Source: Globodera rostochiensis
Taxonomy: Eukaryota > Nematoda > Chromadorea > Rhabditida > Heteroderidae
NCBI GenBank assembly: GCA_018350325.1
Contig: JAEVLN010000030.1
Span: forward strand, 496,001-560,000
Reading direction: 5' to 3'
Length of the DNA: 64,000 nucleotides
Both the position numbers and the translations under genes were made by a program. Positions 1 to 9,687 of this stretch are shown piece by piece. Position 1 is the first letter of the stretch; the number at the start of each line of letters is the position of its first letter. The notes beneath the pieces were generated by a model, which saw only the letters and a list, made by a program, of their open reading frames with translations, was not told the origin of the DNA and did not search any database.

Positions 1-560
1 TTACCTCCCATAAAATTAAAATTATCTCCAAAAGTCCATTCTTTCGGGGTGTACTTTTTTTCGATTTTTTCGTAAAATTTTTCATTTTCGAAAACGAACC
101 CGAACCAAAAAAATATTTTTTCATTTACGAAAACGAAACCGAAACGAAAAAAAATTCTAGGACGAAAACGAAACACGAAAACGAAACCCAAAAAACCCAC
201 GAAAACACGAAAAACACGAAACCGAAACGAAATTTCGTCCACCCTTGCTCAGAAACAAAATGGCCAACATTTTCTATCGGATGAAATTTTAATTCTATCG
301 GCCAATTTTTTTTTTCAGCATCTTGAAGATTAAAAAAAAATTTTTTTTAATCACCGCAAAAATCGATGTTTTCAAACCGCTTCAAACTTCACCAAATTTC
401 GGTTAGAGTAAGCTGAGGATGCTAAAAAATCGGTTAATGAGGGGGTTCGGCCCTCGAGGGCGGGCTTCGGGTGCCGGGAATGGGCGCGTCGGCCTCGGGG
501 AGCAACGCTATTTGAAAGATTAAAAAAAAATGAATTTGCGATAAAAAGTTGAATTTGAAA
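1..560. repeat. AT-rich low-complexity leader, no gene
   Basis: AT-rich stretch. From about 60 to 240 it is a degenerate array of a short CGAAAACGAAAC-like word, probably the edge of a larger satellite cut by the window. A GC-rich patch at 430-510 has no coding signal that I trust. Confidence 0.5.
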
Positions 561-570
561 CAACTTTTAG

Positions 571-666
571 GCATTTATCGCTTCTTCACGGAGAGTACGC
601 ATGTGCAGCTAAATGTGGTGATAAACGACGATACAAACGGCGCTGGACGGATTGTTCCGATCGCAG
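571..666 (+). CDS. Orphan internal exon, unknown product
   Basis: A 96-base open segment is bounded by an acceptor (CAACTTTTAG) and a donor (GCAG|GTTTTA). In one frame it reads IYRFFTESTHVQLNV and then VINDDTNGAGRIVPIA, which looks like real protein. I do not recognise the family. No second exon of the same gene was found between it and the csn-5 fragment at 1.1 kb, and the left side is cut by the window. It may be a true exon of a gene extending leftwards or another captured exon, like the SEC63 and paired-box pieces nearby. Confidence 0.3.
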
Positions 667-840
667 GTTTTATTACATATTAAAAACAATATTTTGATGA
701 ATAAAGACTATTTTATAATTAAATTTTACTTTTTAGTACTCGTTGATACAGCCAGGCCAAAATCGCTAATCGGCAAAGTCCCGGTCCCGACCAACTCTAC
801 TTTTGGCTAGTTTGCCAATGACTATCGTTACGTTTGCATT

Positions 841-920
841 TACCGTAAACACTCTTGTGATCCCCCATGGGGGATTAATTTTCAACCTACTCAGAGAGTG
901 GGGGATTATTAGAGAAAAAA
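841..920 (-). mobile_element. Truncated TACCGTA-type MITE
   Basis: Reads TTACCGTAAACACTCTTG and then a CCCCCATGGGGGATT / GAGAGTGGGGGATTATTAGA pair. It is an inverted, truncated relative of the element at 39,991-40,099 in the F-box-like gene intron. The truncated end abuts the csn-5 exon copy. Confidence 0.45.
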
Positions 921-1165
921 ATGCTCATTTTCGTAACTTTTAGACAAAAAGAGAACAATTTTTCAAGATTTTCTTTATTTTAGCATTCCTCACCGGGGAG
1001 GGCAACCCCTCGCCCACCAAAATTTGAAGAAAAATTTGCCGGACCTTAAAATAGTGCGGGTCCTGCTCCCACGACTTCACATTTCGGATCATCCGCTGCT
1101 CTTCCACGTCATATTTGAATATGTTGTCTATGTTCTGTAACTTTAAAAATCGCTAAAATTTTTCA
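905..1165 (-). pseudogene. Inverted fragment of csn-5 exon 1
   Basis: Bases 1131-1045 read on the minus strand match the 29-codon first exon of the intact csn-5 at 45,741, with its donor and the following intron start (down to about 905) also conserved. The start codon is changed from ATG to ATA, and a Pro codon in the KPWEQD stretch has become Ser (KSWEQD). No other csn-5 exon is present, so this is a dead fragment. The upstream region of csn-5 is also duplicated nearby (1,256-1,866) but in the opposite relative orientation, so the copy was rearranged during or after duplication. Confidence 0.85.
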
Positions 1166-1255
1166 AAAATCTTAGATGTTGAAATCATAGATTAGATGAT
1201 GCATATGATAAAATCTGATATCATATTCGAGATCAGCGTCCTCGATAACCCCCGC

Positions 1256-1866
1256 AGAGGATCAAGTTTATCTAGAATGGAATTCACAAGACTTTTATGT
1301 TATTAAAATTAAAGAATTTAACCGAATTCAAGGACTTTTTTTGGGTCTGGAATTACGGTTCCCGGACTCTCTGGCAAAAATCAGGAAAATTGCACAAAAA
1401 TTGCAGTTTTTGAGTCATTATGGGGGGGGGGAGAATGTTGCATTTCTGATGGATTTTATTAATAAAAATGGTCCAAACATTGCATCGCGGAGGAGCAAAA
1501 AATGATCAAACAAAAATTTAGAAGAATCGTTTTTTTGAGATTTAAAATTTCCCGGAAATTATTTTTCCAACATTTTTTCCAAATTCCACTTAATTCTGAA
1601 GGGGGAAGAAGGGAGCCACAAGAAGTATGTCTGTGCTAAATTCACCTAACAACTACCTAATTGTAAGCGGTTAGCCTGCTGTGTTTACAATTTTTCAAAA
1701 ATCTATAGTGTCCGACCATACACGCTGTCTGCCGCTCGTTAATCACAACACTATTTCTCTATATTCTGCCGCTCTCTTTAACACACAATGAGACACTCTG
1801 TCTGCCCCTTTTTCTTTCGTCCAAAAATAGTAAAAAATAAATTAATTTAATGTTAAAAACGGAATC
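1256..1866 (+). repeat. Copy of the csn-5 upstream region
   Basis: Starting at AGAGGATCAAGTTTATCTAG, this 610-base block matches 44,777-45,397, upstream of csn-5, in the same orientation and with small indels throughout. It includes the CTGCCGCTCTCTTTAACACA stretch. It either carries duplicated csn-5 5' flank or is a dispersed repeat present at both places. Confidence 0.8.
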
Positions 1867-2130
1867 CGTACAGACCAGCGACACGGTCCACTATTTATTG
1901 CCTTTCATGATACGGATTGCGACTCTATACACGTGTACAGTGTGCATGCGGAGACGGAGCAAGTAGTGGAGCGAGACGGAGGCCGGATACTCACCGCTTT
2001 CAAAGTTCAAAAAACCTCCGCCGTCGCCCCCCCCCCCTAAACATTTGACAAAGTTCTCAATTTTTGGACCAAAACAAATTTTATCATTTTTTGTTGTTGT
2101 TGATAAATGCATACATCTATTGACACTTCA
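1867..2130. other. No gene seen
   Basis: Contains a GC-richer patch (1,905-2,000) with a possible minus-strand donor (GTGAGTATCC) and a C-run at 2,027-2,037, but no supported exon. Confidence 0.4.
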
Positions 2131-3010
2131 GTGTTTCTAATTTTTGAAAGAATTTGCATTTCTGTTCCTTTTCTAAATTGGTTTGCAGAATTTTTGAAAT
2201 TTCAATTTGAATTAATGCATTTTCCAAAAAGCCTTTCAAAGACCAAAAAGTTTTAAAAAGTTAGCGTTAATTTTTGAAAGAATTTACATTTCTGTCTATT
2301 TTCTAAAATGGTTTGCAGAATTTTTGAAATTTCAATTTGAATTAATGCATTTTCCAAAAAGCCTTTCAAAGACCAAAAAGTTTTAAAAAGTTAGCGTTAA
2401 TTTTTGAAAGAATTTGCATTTCTGTCTATTTTCTAAAATGGTTTGCAGAATTTTTGAAATTTCAATTTGAATTAATGCATTTTCCAAAAAGCCTTTCAAC
2501 GACCAAAAAGTTTTAAAAAGTTAGCGTTAATTTTTGAAAGAATTTGCATTTCTGTCTATTTTCTAAAATGGTTTGCAGAATTTTTGAAATTTCAATTTGA
2601 ATTAATGCATTTTCCAAAAAGCCTTTCAAAGACCAAAAAGTTTTAAAAAGTTAGCGTTAATTTTTGAAAGAATTTGCATTTCTGTCTATTTTCTAAAATG
2701 GTTTGCAGAATTTTTGAAATTTCAATTTGAATTAATGCATTTTCCAAAAAGCCTTTCAACGACCAAAAAGTTTTAAAAAGTTAGCGTTAATTTTTGAAAG
2801 AATTTGCATTTCTGTTCATTTTCTAAAATGGTTTGCAGAATTTTTGAAATTTCAATTTGAATTAATGCATTTTCCAAAAAGCCTTTCAACGACCAAAAAG
2901 TTTTAAAAAGTTAGCGTTAATTTTTTTTGAATTTGCATTTATGTTCCTTTTCTAAAATAGTTTGCAGAATTTTTTGGAATTTCAATTTGAATTAATGCAT
3001 TTTCCAAAAA
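2131..3010 (+). repeat. 130-bp tandem repeat, about seven units
   Basis: The marker TTAGCGTTAATTTTTGAAAG recurs at 2,261, 2,391, 2,521, 2,651, 2,781 and 2,911, a strict 130-bp period. Central units differ at only a few bases (TTTCAAAGACC against TTTCAACGACC alternates); outer units are more diverged. The last unit runs directly into the SEC63-like exon, and one more partial unit follows it at 3,165-3,230, so the array flanks a captured or residual exon. Confidence 0.95.
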
Positions 3011-3015
3011 GCCTT

Positions 3016-3117
3016 TTTGGAATTGCGCTTCCCAAATGGATCGTCAGCGAGCAGTACGGCGGTTGGGTGCTCGGCTTTTATGCGCTCATTTTTATGATCA
3101 TTTTGCCCGTGGCGGTG
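3016..3117 (+). pseudogene. Isolated exon of SEC63 (ER translocon J-protein)
   Basis: The 34-codon segment begins FGIALPKWIVSEQYGGWV and ends with a hydrophobic run of the type FYALIFMIILPVAV, followed by a GTGCGT donor. SEC63 proteins have this motif (GIALPxWIV plus a membrane segment ending ILPxxVG) just after the J-domain. SEC63 helps drive post-translational translocation into the ER. No upstream or downstream SEC63 exon occurs in the window, and the exon sits inside a 130-bp minisatellite without a clear acceptor AG. I infer a gene fragment, though an enormous intron cannot be excluded. Confidence 0.65.
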
Positions 3118-3357
3118 GTGCGTTTTTCAGTTTTTTAGGGAAAGAAATTTAAAAATTAATTTTTCTTTTAAAAAGTTAGCGTTAATTTGAAAGAATATGC
3201 ATTTATGTTCCTTTTCTAAAACGGTTGATGGTAGAAACCTAAACTTAAAATGCCAAAGCCGCACTGAAGCGATGCCAAATAAAAAGTAAATTTTTGGGTT
3301 TTAATTTCCGGAAGGCTAATAATTCTCGTATAGGTAAGCCCACCCCCCCTCACTCAC

Positions 3358-3926
3358 ACTTGGCAACGTTGCAGCTGTGCACACTCCGCACTTGTCCAGC
3401 CGCTCTCGGATTTCCCACGCGAAAATGGACGGGTCCGCTTCCTTGTAGAGGACAGAACGATTTGCAGTCCAATTGTTTAGATTGTAAAATGGGTGAAAAT
3501 GCCGCATCTGGCCTTAACACATGCAATAACTGGGAACTGTGGCATCAATTTTGTTTTTCTTGAAGGACGTGCATAAGGCACGAAGGGCAAGCCTGGTCCT
3601 TTTGGATATCGTGGCCATGAAAATGCCGAACCGTACCTTGATCTTGGCTTTACCCCCTAGCACGGGGTTTGGTGGTGCTCATCACGTATGAGTGCGACAT
3701 AATTTCGGAAAATCGTTGGACACCTAAACATTCCGGAGTCAATCGAACTTTGATGAACAACGATAGATGTTGTGAATTTGGAATTCGTGGTGAAAATGCC
3801 AAAACTTGCCTTGATTTTGTCATACAATGCTTTGGGTACCATCCGAGAAGACGCCCTGGCCCGGGGTTTGATGGAGCCCGTCTCGTTAAAGCGCGACAAA
3901 ATTTTGGAAACACATCCGTTGGACAC
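3358..3926 (-). pseudogene. Paired-domain (PAX-type) exon pair, incomplete
   Basis: Exon 3926-3810 reads VSNGCVSKILSRFNETGSI and continues KPRARASS to DKIK; this is the PAI-subdomain turn-helix (VSHGCVSKIL..ETGSIKP) of paired domains. Exon 3441-3358 reads EADPSIFAWEIRERL and GVC, the start of the RED subdomain, and ends at a GTGAGT donor. The intron between them has a GC donor (AAG|GCAAGT). Paired domains bind DNA in developmental transcription factors. The first half of the PAI subdomain (PCDISRQL region) and everything after the RED start were not found. The intron contains a second, decayed copy of the PAI exon at 3,575-3,735 with stops. A Ser/Pro-rich reading at 4,583-4,450 (minus), preceded by TTTCAG, could belong to the same gene. 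Either a remnant or a gene too scattered to assemble. Confidence 0.6.
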
Positions 3927-4284
3927 CTAAAACATTGACCAGGAGTCAATCGAACTTTGAAGAATATTGATGGATATGGCGTTGATCAGACAGATGTTTG
4001 TTAATCGAATTGAAGCGAATTTGCCTGCTCCCGCGATGCCTGGTCATCGTGCTGGGACAGCGCACTCTGCTGCATTTGCTGCTGGAAACGATTTCTAACT
4101 TAGCAACAACCAAAATCTTTAAATTATGGCTTAATGTAGCAATTAAATTTTTGTTTTATAAAATGTCAATTAACGAGACGGACACTCATGAACATCGGCC
4201 TAATTGTCCATGTATTCTTTCCCTTATTCATTACGGCATTTGAAAAATGTGCCACGTACTGCTGCTGGTGGTACGTCGGATGGT

Positions 4285-4445
4285 AGATACTAGAGCTGTT
4301 CGAGATTCTCGGTCTCGGTTCCCGAGTCGAGAAATTTCTCGGTTTTTTTGGGTCTCGGTCTCGAGTCTCGAGGTCATTTCTCGGTCTCGGTTCTCGGTGT
4401 CATTTCTCGGTCTCGATTCTCGGTAAACAAGTCTCAAACAGCTCT
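4285..4445 (+). repeat. TCTCGG-word repeat element
   Basis: Bounded by CTAGAGCTGTTCGAGA and its inverted echo AAACAGCTCTAGTAG, and filled with iterated TCTCGGT words. The same type of element occurs at 12,640-12,740 and 27,135-27,260. It looks like a short foldback insertion. Confidence 0.7.
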
Positions 4446-4589
4446 AGTAGATACTGTAGGTACTTGAGGGAGATGATGAAGTTGAGGTGGAGCAACAGGA
4501 TGAAGATAGGTGCTGCAACTGCTGGACGAGTTTTGAGGGGGTAGCAGAGGAAAACGCTGATTTGTGAGGGAGGACGAGCTTCTGAAATC

Positions 4590-5154
4590 ACAAAATCAAA
4601 TTTAATTTCCCACAAAACAATTGTAGTTGGTTAGGCTGTTGGACGGACAGCAATTTACATTTGGAAGGAATGGATTGGCAGTTGGGAAGGCATTAGGGGG
4701 GAGGGGGCGAATGGAATCGGAGCAGAACCGGGGAGAAGAGAGTCGGACACCGAAGCAGCAGAGGAGGCTGTGGGGTAGGGTGTGGAAAAATGGCTTGGAC
4801 CCGGGCGCGATTGGGGTCAACTGGGCGCTCACGACTGGGCGCCGGGTACAGCCCTGAACCCGATGAGCCGAACAAACCCTTTCTGACCCCCGAGACCACC
4901 CTGTCATAGGGGTTCGTTATATCATTACAAACGTTTTCGTGCATTTTTTGAAAGTTTTAACCTTTTTGGGTTCATGCATAAATTATTTAGCACGTTTCTG
5001 AAATTTCGAAAATTGTTAGAATTCTGTGTTCGAAACGGATTCTACGACCCCTATAACCCCCGGAACCACCTTTCTGTTAACTTTAAAAAAATTTTTGGTT
5101 GCCACATAACACCAAGTACACTTTATACCTCATTAATTTTCAAAATTGACCCTT
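4590..5154. other. No gene seen; minisatellite fragments
   Basis: Contains a GC-rich patch and one instance of the CTGGGCGCTCACGACTGGGC word at 4,824-4,850 that recurs at 5,160-5,215 and 6,013-6,047. No exon could be supported. Confidence 0.4.
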
Positions 5155-5159
5155 TTATA

Positions 5160-5215
5160 ATGGGCGCCCAGTTGTGAGCGCCCAGTCGTGAGCGCCCAGT
5201 TGTGAGCGCCCATTC
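5160..5215 (-). repeat. 14-bp GCGCCCAGTTGTGA minisatellite
   Basis: Four near-perfect tandem copies of GCGCCCAGTTGTGA (one with C for T). Single or double copies lie at 4,824-4,850 and 6,013-6,047, so the word marks the ends of related repeat elements in this 1.2 kb. Confidence 0.85.
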
Positions 5216-5673
5216 TGCCCGCCGATCTGGTGTTGCTGTTGCTGAAGGACATAGTTGGCACATACTTCGCGCAAATACATTGCCCAGGCAACGACGGCGT
5301 CATGCCCAATGCCCAATTCCTTCTCACAAAGCTTAACGGACGTCACTTCCTGTGACCACCAATAGATGAACTTCAGAATACGGTCGAAGTCAAGTTTCGA
5401 AGGATCAAACCAGGTGTTACTACGAAGACCTTTCGACGAATTGCAAGCCCGGTTGGAGCAACGCCAAGTCTTAATGATGTGACCATGCGCCGCCCTGTCT
5501 TTAAGCAATGCTTCATGCCCACAATTCCCGCAAATACGTTGTTGGTGGAGCAGACCTCGTTGTTGAAAGAACGCAATAGCGGAATTTTCATCGGGGACTT
5601 GGGCAATTAGGGAGTCATAGTTCAGGGCCATATTGCGGGAAATGGCAAAAGAGGAATTGGTTGTCCACCTCAT
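5216..5673 (-). pseudogene. N-terminal piece of a Merlin/IS1595-type transposase
   Basis: The minus-strand frame from 5,673 encodes about 150 residues with a zinc ribbon (ICGNCGHEALL, then WRCSNRACN), followed by GLRSNTWFDPSKLDFDRI, ILKFIYWWSQEVTS and an ELGIGHDAVVAWAMYLREVC helix. This is the N-terminal part of ISXO2-like transposases, the group used by Merlin DNA transposons. The family's catalytic DDE domain should follow after an IGG-type linker (IGGQN here), but the frame instead runs into the 14-bp minisatellite at 5,215. The gene is therefore truncated and inactive. Confidence 0.75.
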
Positions 5674-6004
5674 CTCTCATTATTTTATTGCCTTATCATC
5701 TATTGCAAAGGTCAGCGAGATCGAGAGGTAAAGGTCATTTAACTTTGTTATCATCTCGAGCAAACAACAAGCAAATAGTCGAGCATTGCCTCAACTGCTG
5801 CGGAGAACGAACGGATCGGATGGCGGGAAAATTGTCGATTTTTAATAGAAAAATGTGAAAAAAATATTTTATAAAATGTTCGAATTCGGGTCCGGGGTTC
5901 GAATTAAGCTGAAATGGAGGTCGGATTCGGATTCTACGACCCTGAAAACCCCTAGAAAACATTTGTGTTGTCTAAATAATTTTTTTTTTGTTGACACATA
6001 ACCG
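5674..6004. other. No gene seen; copy of the shared palindromic core
   Basis: At 5,877-5,945 there is a TTCGAATTCGGGTCCGGGG core followed by GGTCGGATTCGGATTCTACG, a module that recurs in many elements of this window. No exon supported. Confidence 0.5.
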
Positions 6005-6900
6005 AAAAGAACCGCGCCCAGTTGTGAGCGCCCAGTTGTGAGCGCCCAGTTTTCGCCCACTAATTTGTAAGCAAAAATACGACACTTCGCCCACGCGACA
6101 GTTCGCCCACTAACCAAAAATACGACATTTCGCCCACTAACAAAAAAATACGAAATTTTGCCCACGCATCTCGCCCATTAGCAAACCAACAAATTTTTAA
6201 GGGAATTCTGCGACCCCTCCGACCCTCGAAAAACCCCGAACCCCGTGACAAAAAATATTTTGTTCGAACTGATTGAATGCAAACCTTTCTTCTTCCGCTA
6301 CGTATAGCTTCATCTCGACAAGAGCTTTCGAATGGTTTTTAATCTGGATTCAGTTCGGTAGCCAATAAAACAATAAGCAATTGTTTTTATCTTCTAAGCA
6401 AAATGTCGTATTTTTTGTTAGTGGGCGAAATGTCATATTTTTGGTTAGTGGACGAAATGTCGTTTTTGCTTAGTGGGCGAAATGTCGTATTTTGGCTTAG
6501 TGGGCGAAATGTCGCGTGGGCGAAATGTCATTTTTTGCTTAGTGGGCGAAATGTCGTATTTTTGCTTAGTGGGCGAAATGTCGCGTGGGCGAAATGTCGT
6601 TTTTTGCTTAGTGGGCGAAATGTCGTATTTTGGCTTAGTGGGCGAAATGTCGCGTGGGCGAAATGTCGTTTTTTGCTTAGTGGGCGAAATGTCGTATTTT
6701 TGCTTAGTGGGCGAAATGTCGTATTTTGGCTTAGTGGGCGAAATGTCGCGTCGGCGAAATATCGGCGGCCCAATTTATTTAGTTTGGTTGGTTCCATGAA
6801 AATTTATGGCATTTCAAAGGTCTGGCGCCCAAACGGCAGCGCCCAAACAGCGGCGCCAAATCGTCGGCGCCCAAAGGCGCCCAAACATCCCCGACCCACC
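6005..6900. mobile_element. Foldback element with iterated GGGCGAAATGTCG arms
   Basis: The left arm (6,013-6,180) carries words such as TACGACATTTCGCCCACTAA; the right arm (6,400-6,770) carries about a dozen copies of the complement, alternating a long 27-bp unit (TTAGTGGGCGAAATGTCGTA plus TTTTGGC) and a short GCGTGGGCGAAATGTC unit. A GGCGCCCAAA palindromic tail lies at 6,820-6,890. The centre (6,180-6,400) is unique. The long open frames over the right arm are by-products of the repeat. Confidence 0.8.
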
Positions 6901-7603
6901 GAAATTGCATGAAAACTTATGTTTCTGGGGGCTTTACCTTACATAATATTGCCTTTGATTTGTTTATACGAACCATTTCAATTTCTTCAATTATAACTTA
7001 TTCAATATTGCTCAATACAATCTTTCTTTTAATTAAATTATGCTCATTCCCACTTTTGTAAATTAATGATTTTACTGCCAAATTGGAGGGTTGGTCCCTT
7101 AAGTCAGTCATATTTATCGCTTTTATCAGGTTCCGTTTCCAATGCCTGAATCTCTTATCCGTAATAAAAAAAAGGGGCTTTGGAGGTTAGCATTCTCATC
7201 CCTTTCCCTTCACTTATTTCTTTTTTTCTTACAAATTCTCAAACGTGAAAATCACCCAACCATTTCGTGCTTTGATTTTTCATGTTAAATAAATAAAATT
7301 GTTATCATATCCACTGCTTCCAAATTCCTATATTTGTGGACCATTAACGTTGATTATTTTGTTCAGTACTAATTAATGCAAATCAGTTTCCCAATACATC
7401 GAAAAACAAGTTCGGGAATGGCGAACAACCAAATGAATTATATACCAACAAAAACTAGATTTGTATGGAAACATACATAATATGAAACTCCCATCCCTCA
7501 ATTAATGTTCGGGCATCCGGTTTTGTCTTTTTATGTTTGTTTTATATAAATTTTTAGATTAATTTGCTTTTTATTTTGGCTTTTGACACCTTACGCGTAA
7601 ATA
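6901..7603. other. No gene seen; upstream region of the GSKIP gene
   Basis: AT-rich DNA free of the repeat families that fill the rest of the window. It probably contains the promoter of the GSKIP-like gene. I could not point to a specific element. Confidence 0.35.
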
Positions 7604-8692
7604 ATGACAACGAAAAATGCAGAAAACGAACAGCATACGATGGAAGAGAACGGCGAGTCCTCTACCGCCGTCAACAGGGAGAACACCAACACCGGGTTAG
7701 ATGAAAACATTTTAAAAAGCTTGAAACACCAAAAATTGGCATTTATTATGAAGGTTTTCGGTGGTTAACATAAAAGGGGAGAGTTTTGGTGTATTTATTG
7801 GGTAGGAGCGATAAAATTGCTAAGTTTTGGAATTAATTTTGTCCCAAATTCTCAAGGGCTTCATCGCCGACCTCGTCGGCGTCTTGCGAGTGCAAGTCGC
7901 AATCGCCGGGCAGACGCCCAATACAATTCTCCGTTTCGGAGAAGGATGCGTTTGCGGCGGTCCGCGAAATGGCCCCTTTTGTCACGACAATTTCAATTTC
8001 CGAATTGCTTCCCCGCACGCCTGAGCTTCTCTTCCTCAACATTGTGACCCTTGAAAGTGAGTGAGTTTATGCTTGCTGTTAACTCAAAAGTTTCGTTCTT
8101 TGGGCACAAAAGTTTTTTCATTCAGACGAAAGCTTCTGTGTCGAATTAACTCAACGCGGGTGGCGAGTGTGCGCAGACCGTCTCGATTGTATGAATGCCG
8201 ACTTTCACAAGGTTTTTATAGAACAGAAAAGGGAAAAAAATTTGACGCATGGCAATGCCGTATTTGTCAAAATGAATTTGAGGAAAAACGCATAGGGGGA
8301 GGAGTGCTTAAATTTCTTAATTTTTGGACAATTTCCTTTAAAAATTACAAAGTTTTCTCGGCGACGTCGATCGGCACCGCCGCCCTTTTAAAATTGGTAT
8401 TTTTGAAAATTTCTTAACAAAAAAGCAGTAAAAATGGTATGCATTCCTAAAAATCGAATTTTTTTTTGGGAAAATTGCTTATGAAAATTCAGTACAAAGG
8501 AAAAATGACCCCTTTAACTCGTTTTAGCATGTTTATGTTTTTTGCAAATGATTTGCTTTTGTTTATTAGCTGGACATGCATGTCGTCTACTACGAGAGTG
8601 TCAATCAACTTTTGGACCACCTCAGCAAGCAGTACCGCGACCGTTTCAGCTCAGCGCTTGGTTCCAAACAACAAAAAGAACAACAGCATTAA
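7604..8692 (+). CDS. GSKIP: GSKIP-domain protein (GSK3-beta interaction protein)
   Basis: Four exons, 7604-7695, 7857-8056, 8126-8211 and 8570-8692, join in phase to 501 bases (166 residues). The N-terminal third is acidic and low-complexity. The domain starts near residue 70: ELLPRTPELLFLNIVTLE, then ESFCVELTQRGWRVC, then LDMHVVYYESVNQLLDHL and SKQYRDRFSSALG. This follows human GSKIP ([42 protein letters not shown]) segment by segment. GSKIP binds GSK3-beta and, in vertebrates, PKA RII, and restrains GSK3-beta in Wnt-type signalling. The C-terminal amphipathic helix that docks GSK3 is present. The ATG is the first in frame, 14 bases after a TTACGCG stretch. The 358-base intron 3 contains a GCGACG..GCACCGCCGCC repeat module. 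Confident call. Confidence 0.88.
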
Positions 8693-9336
8693 AACGGAGA
8701 AGAAAAGCACGGTAGTCCGATCGGAAAGTTTGTTGCTGAAATGTTTTGTTTTATCCGCAAGAGTTTTCCTGTAATTGAGTCTATCGGTTTTAACTCATTC
8801 ACGTTTATGAGGCGAGTGTCATCTTTCACCGTTTTGTCGTAGTGAGAGCAATAAATGTATTTTTGAAAAAAGATTGGTTGAAATGGAAGACGGATTTCGG
8901 ATTCTACACCCTCAAATACCCCTAGAGACATCTTTTAATCGACTCTTATTACAAATTTGGAGAGACAAACAGAAACATTTTGATTTTCAATTTGTTAGGC
9001 CGTCGTTGCGATTGCCCATCGGCCACACAAAATCAATGGGAAAGCGGTGGACGCGAGCGTGCCGTCCCGCGGTAAATGAAAATAATTTTTTCCGAAATTT
9101 CAAAGAAATCCCTTCCAGCGAAAGGATGAATCTGATTCTGGACAACGACCCCATTCCCATTTGGGGGGGGGGGGGGGGGGGGAGTTGGGTGCGCATTTCC
9201 ATCCAAATTTTTTAAAGTGTTCAAACCTCGGGGGGGGGGGGGGGGTTCCCAAGTTCTTATTTCCTTTTGAGCGTAAATGTGTGAACCAAGCCCGACATTT
9301 GCTAAATTTAAACCCATTTTTTGTTTTCCTTAACAG
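8693..9336. other. No gene seen; G-runs
   Basis: Contains a diverged TTCGGATTCTAC module (8,895) and G-runs at 9,163-9,182 and 9,230-9,245. A possible coding patch at 8,990-9,130 has no clear splice partners. Confidence 0.4.
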
Positions 9337-9659
9337 AACGCGGAGTTGTGTGGGAAGAAACGCTCATTTTGCTGCCCCAGACCACTCATCTTGTCTTCCT
9401 TTCTGCGACAATTCCAATGCCAAGCAGTTTGCGGGTAGATTAATGAATTTTAAATGACGTTGGCTCACTTTTTTAGAATGGATTTGCTATTTATGGCACA
9501 AACCATGCAATGTCGTTTATACGGATTATCGTCCTGTTCCGCTTCAGCATCTGATTTATTCTGTCGGATCGGATGGACTTTGGGAGGTTGTGAACATTAA
9601 GGTCCACTCAGGACAACTGCCCATCATGAAGGAGGTCGTCGAAATTCTTTTTGGCAAAG
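9337..9659 (+). pseudogene. MTR4/SKI2-family RNA helicase fragment with frameshift
   Basis: Exon 9337-9434 follows a TTAACAG acceptor and encodes [18 protein letters not shown] and LVFLSATIP, then NAKQFA; helicase motif III (SAT) is visible. Between SATIP and NAKQFA one base is missing (CCAATGCC where CCAAATGCC is expected), so the frame is broken. Exon 9477-9659 encodes EWICYLWHKPCNVVYTDYRP and PLQHLIYSVGSDGLW and ends at a GTTTGA donor. MTR4 is the RNA helicase of nuclear exosome cofactor complexes. The preceding DEAD/DEIH-box exon and all later exons are absent; the sequence passes straight into a MITE at 9,688. The lesion could be a base-calling error, but the missing exons argue for a pseudogene. 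Confidence 0.8.
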
Positions 9660-9687
9660 GTTTGATAAACGTTTGTTGTGGTGTAAG

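Noticed and set aside
2131..3010. CRISPR-like regular repeat array
   Set aside because: Units are directly adjacent 130-bp repeats without unique spacers, in a eukaryotic genome.
6403..6912. Open frames of 100-170 codons over the 6.4-6.8 kb repeats
   Set aside because: By-products of the GGGCGAAATGTCG word array in the foldback arm; the same peptide is read in several frames.
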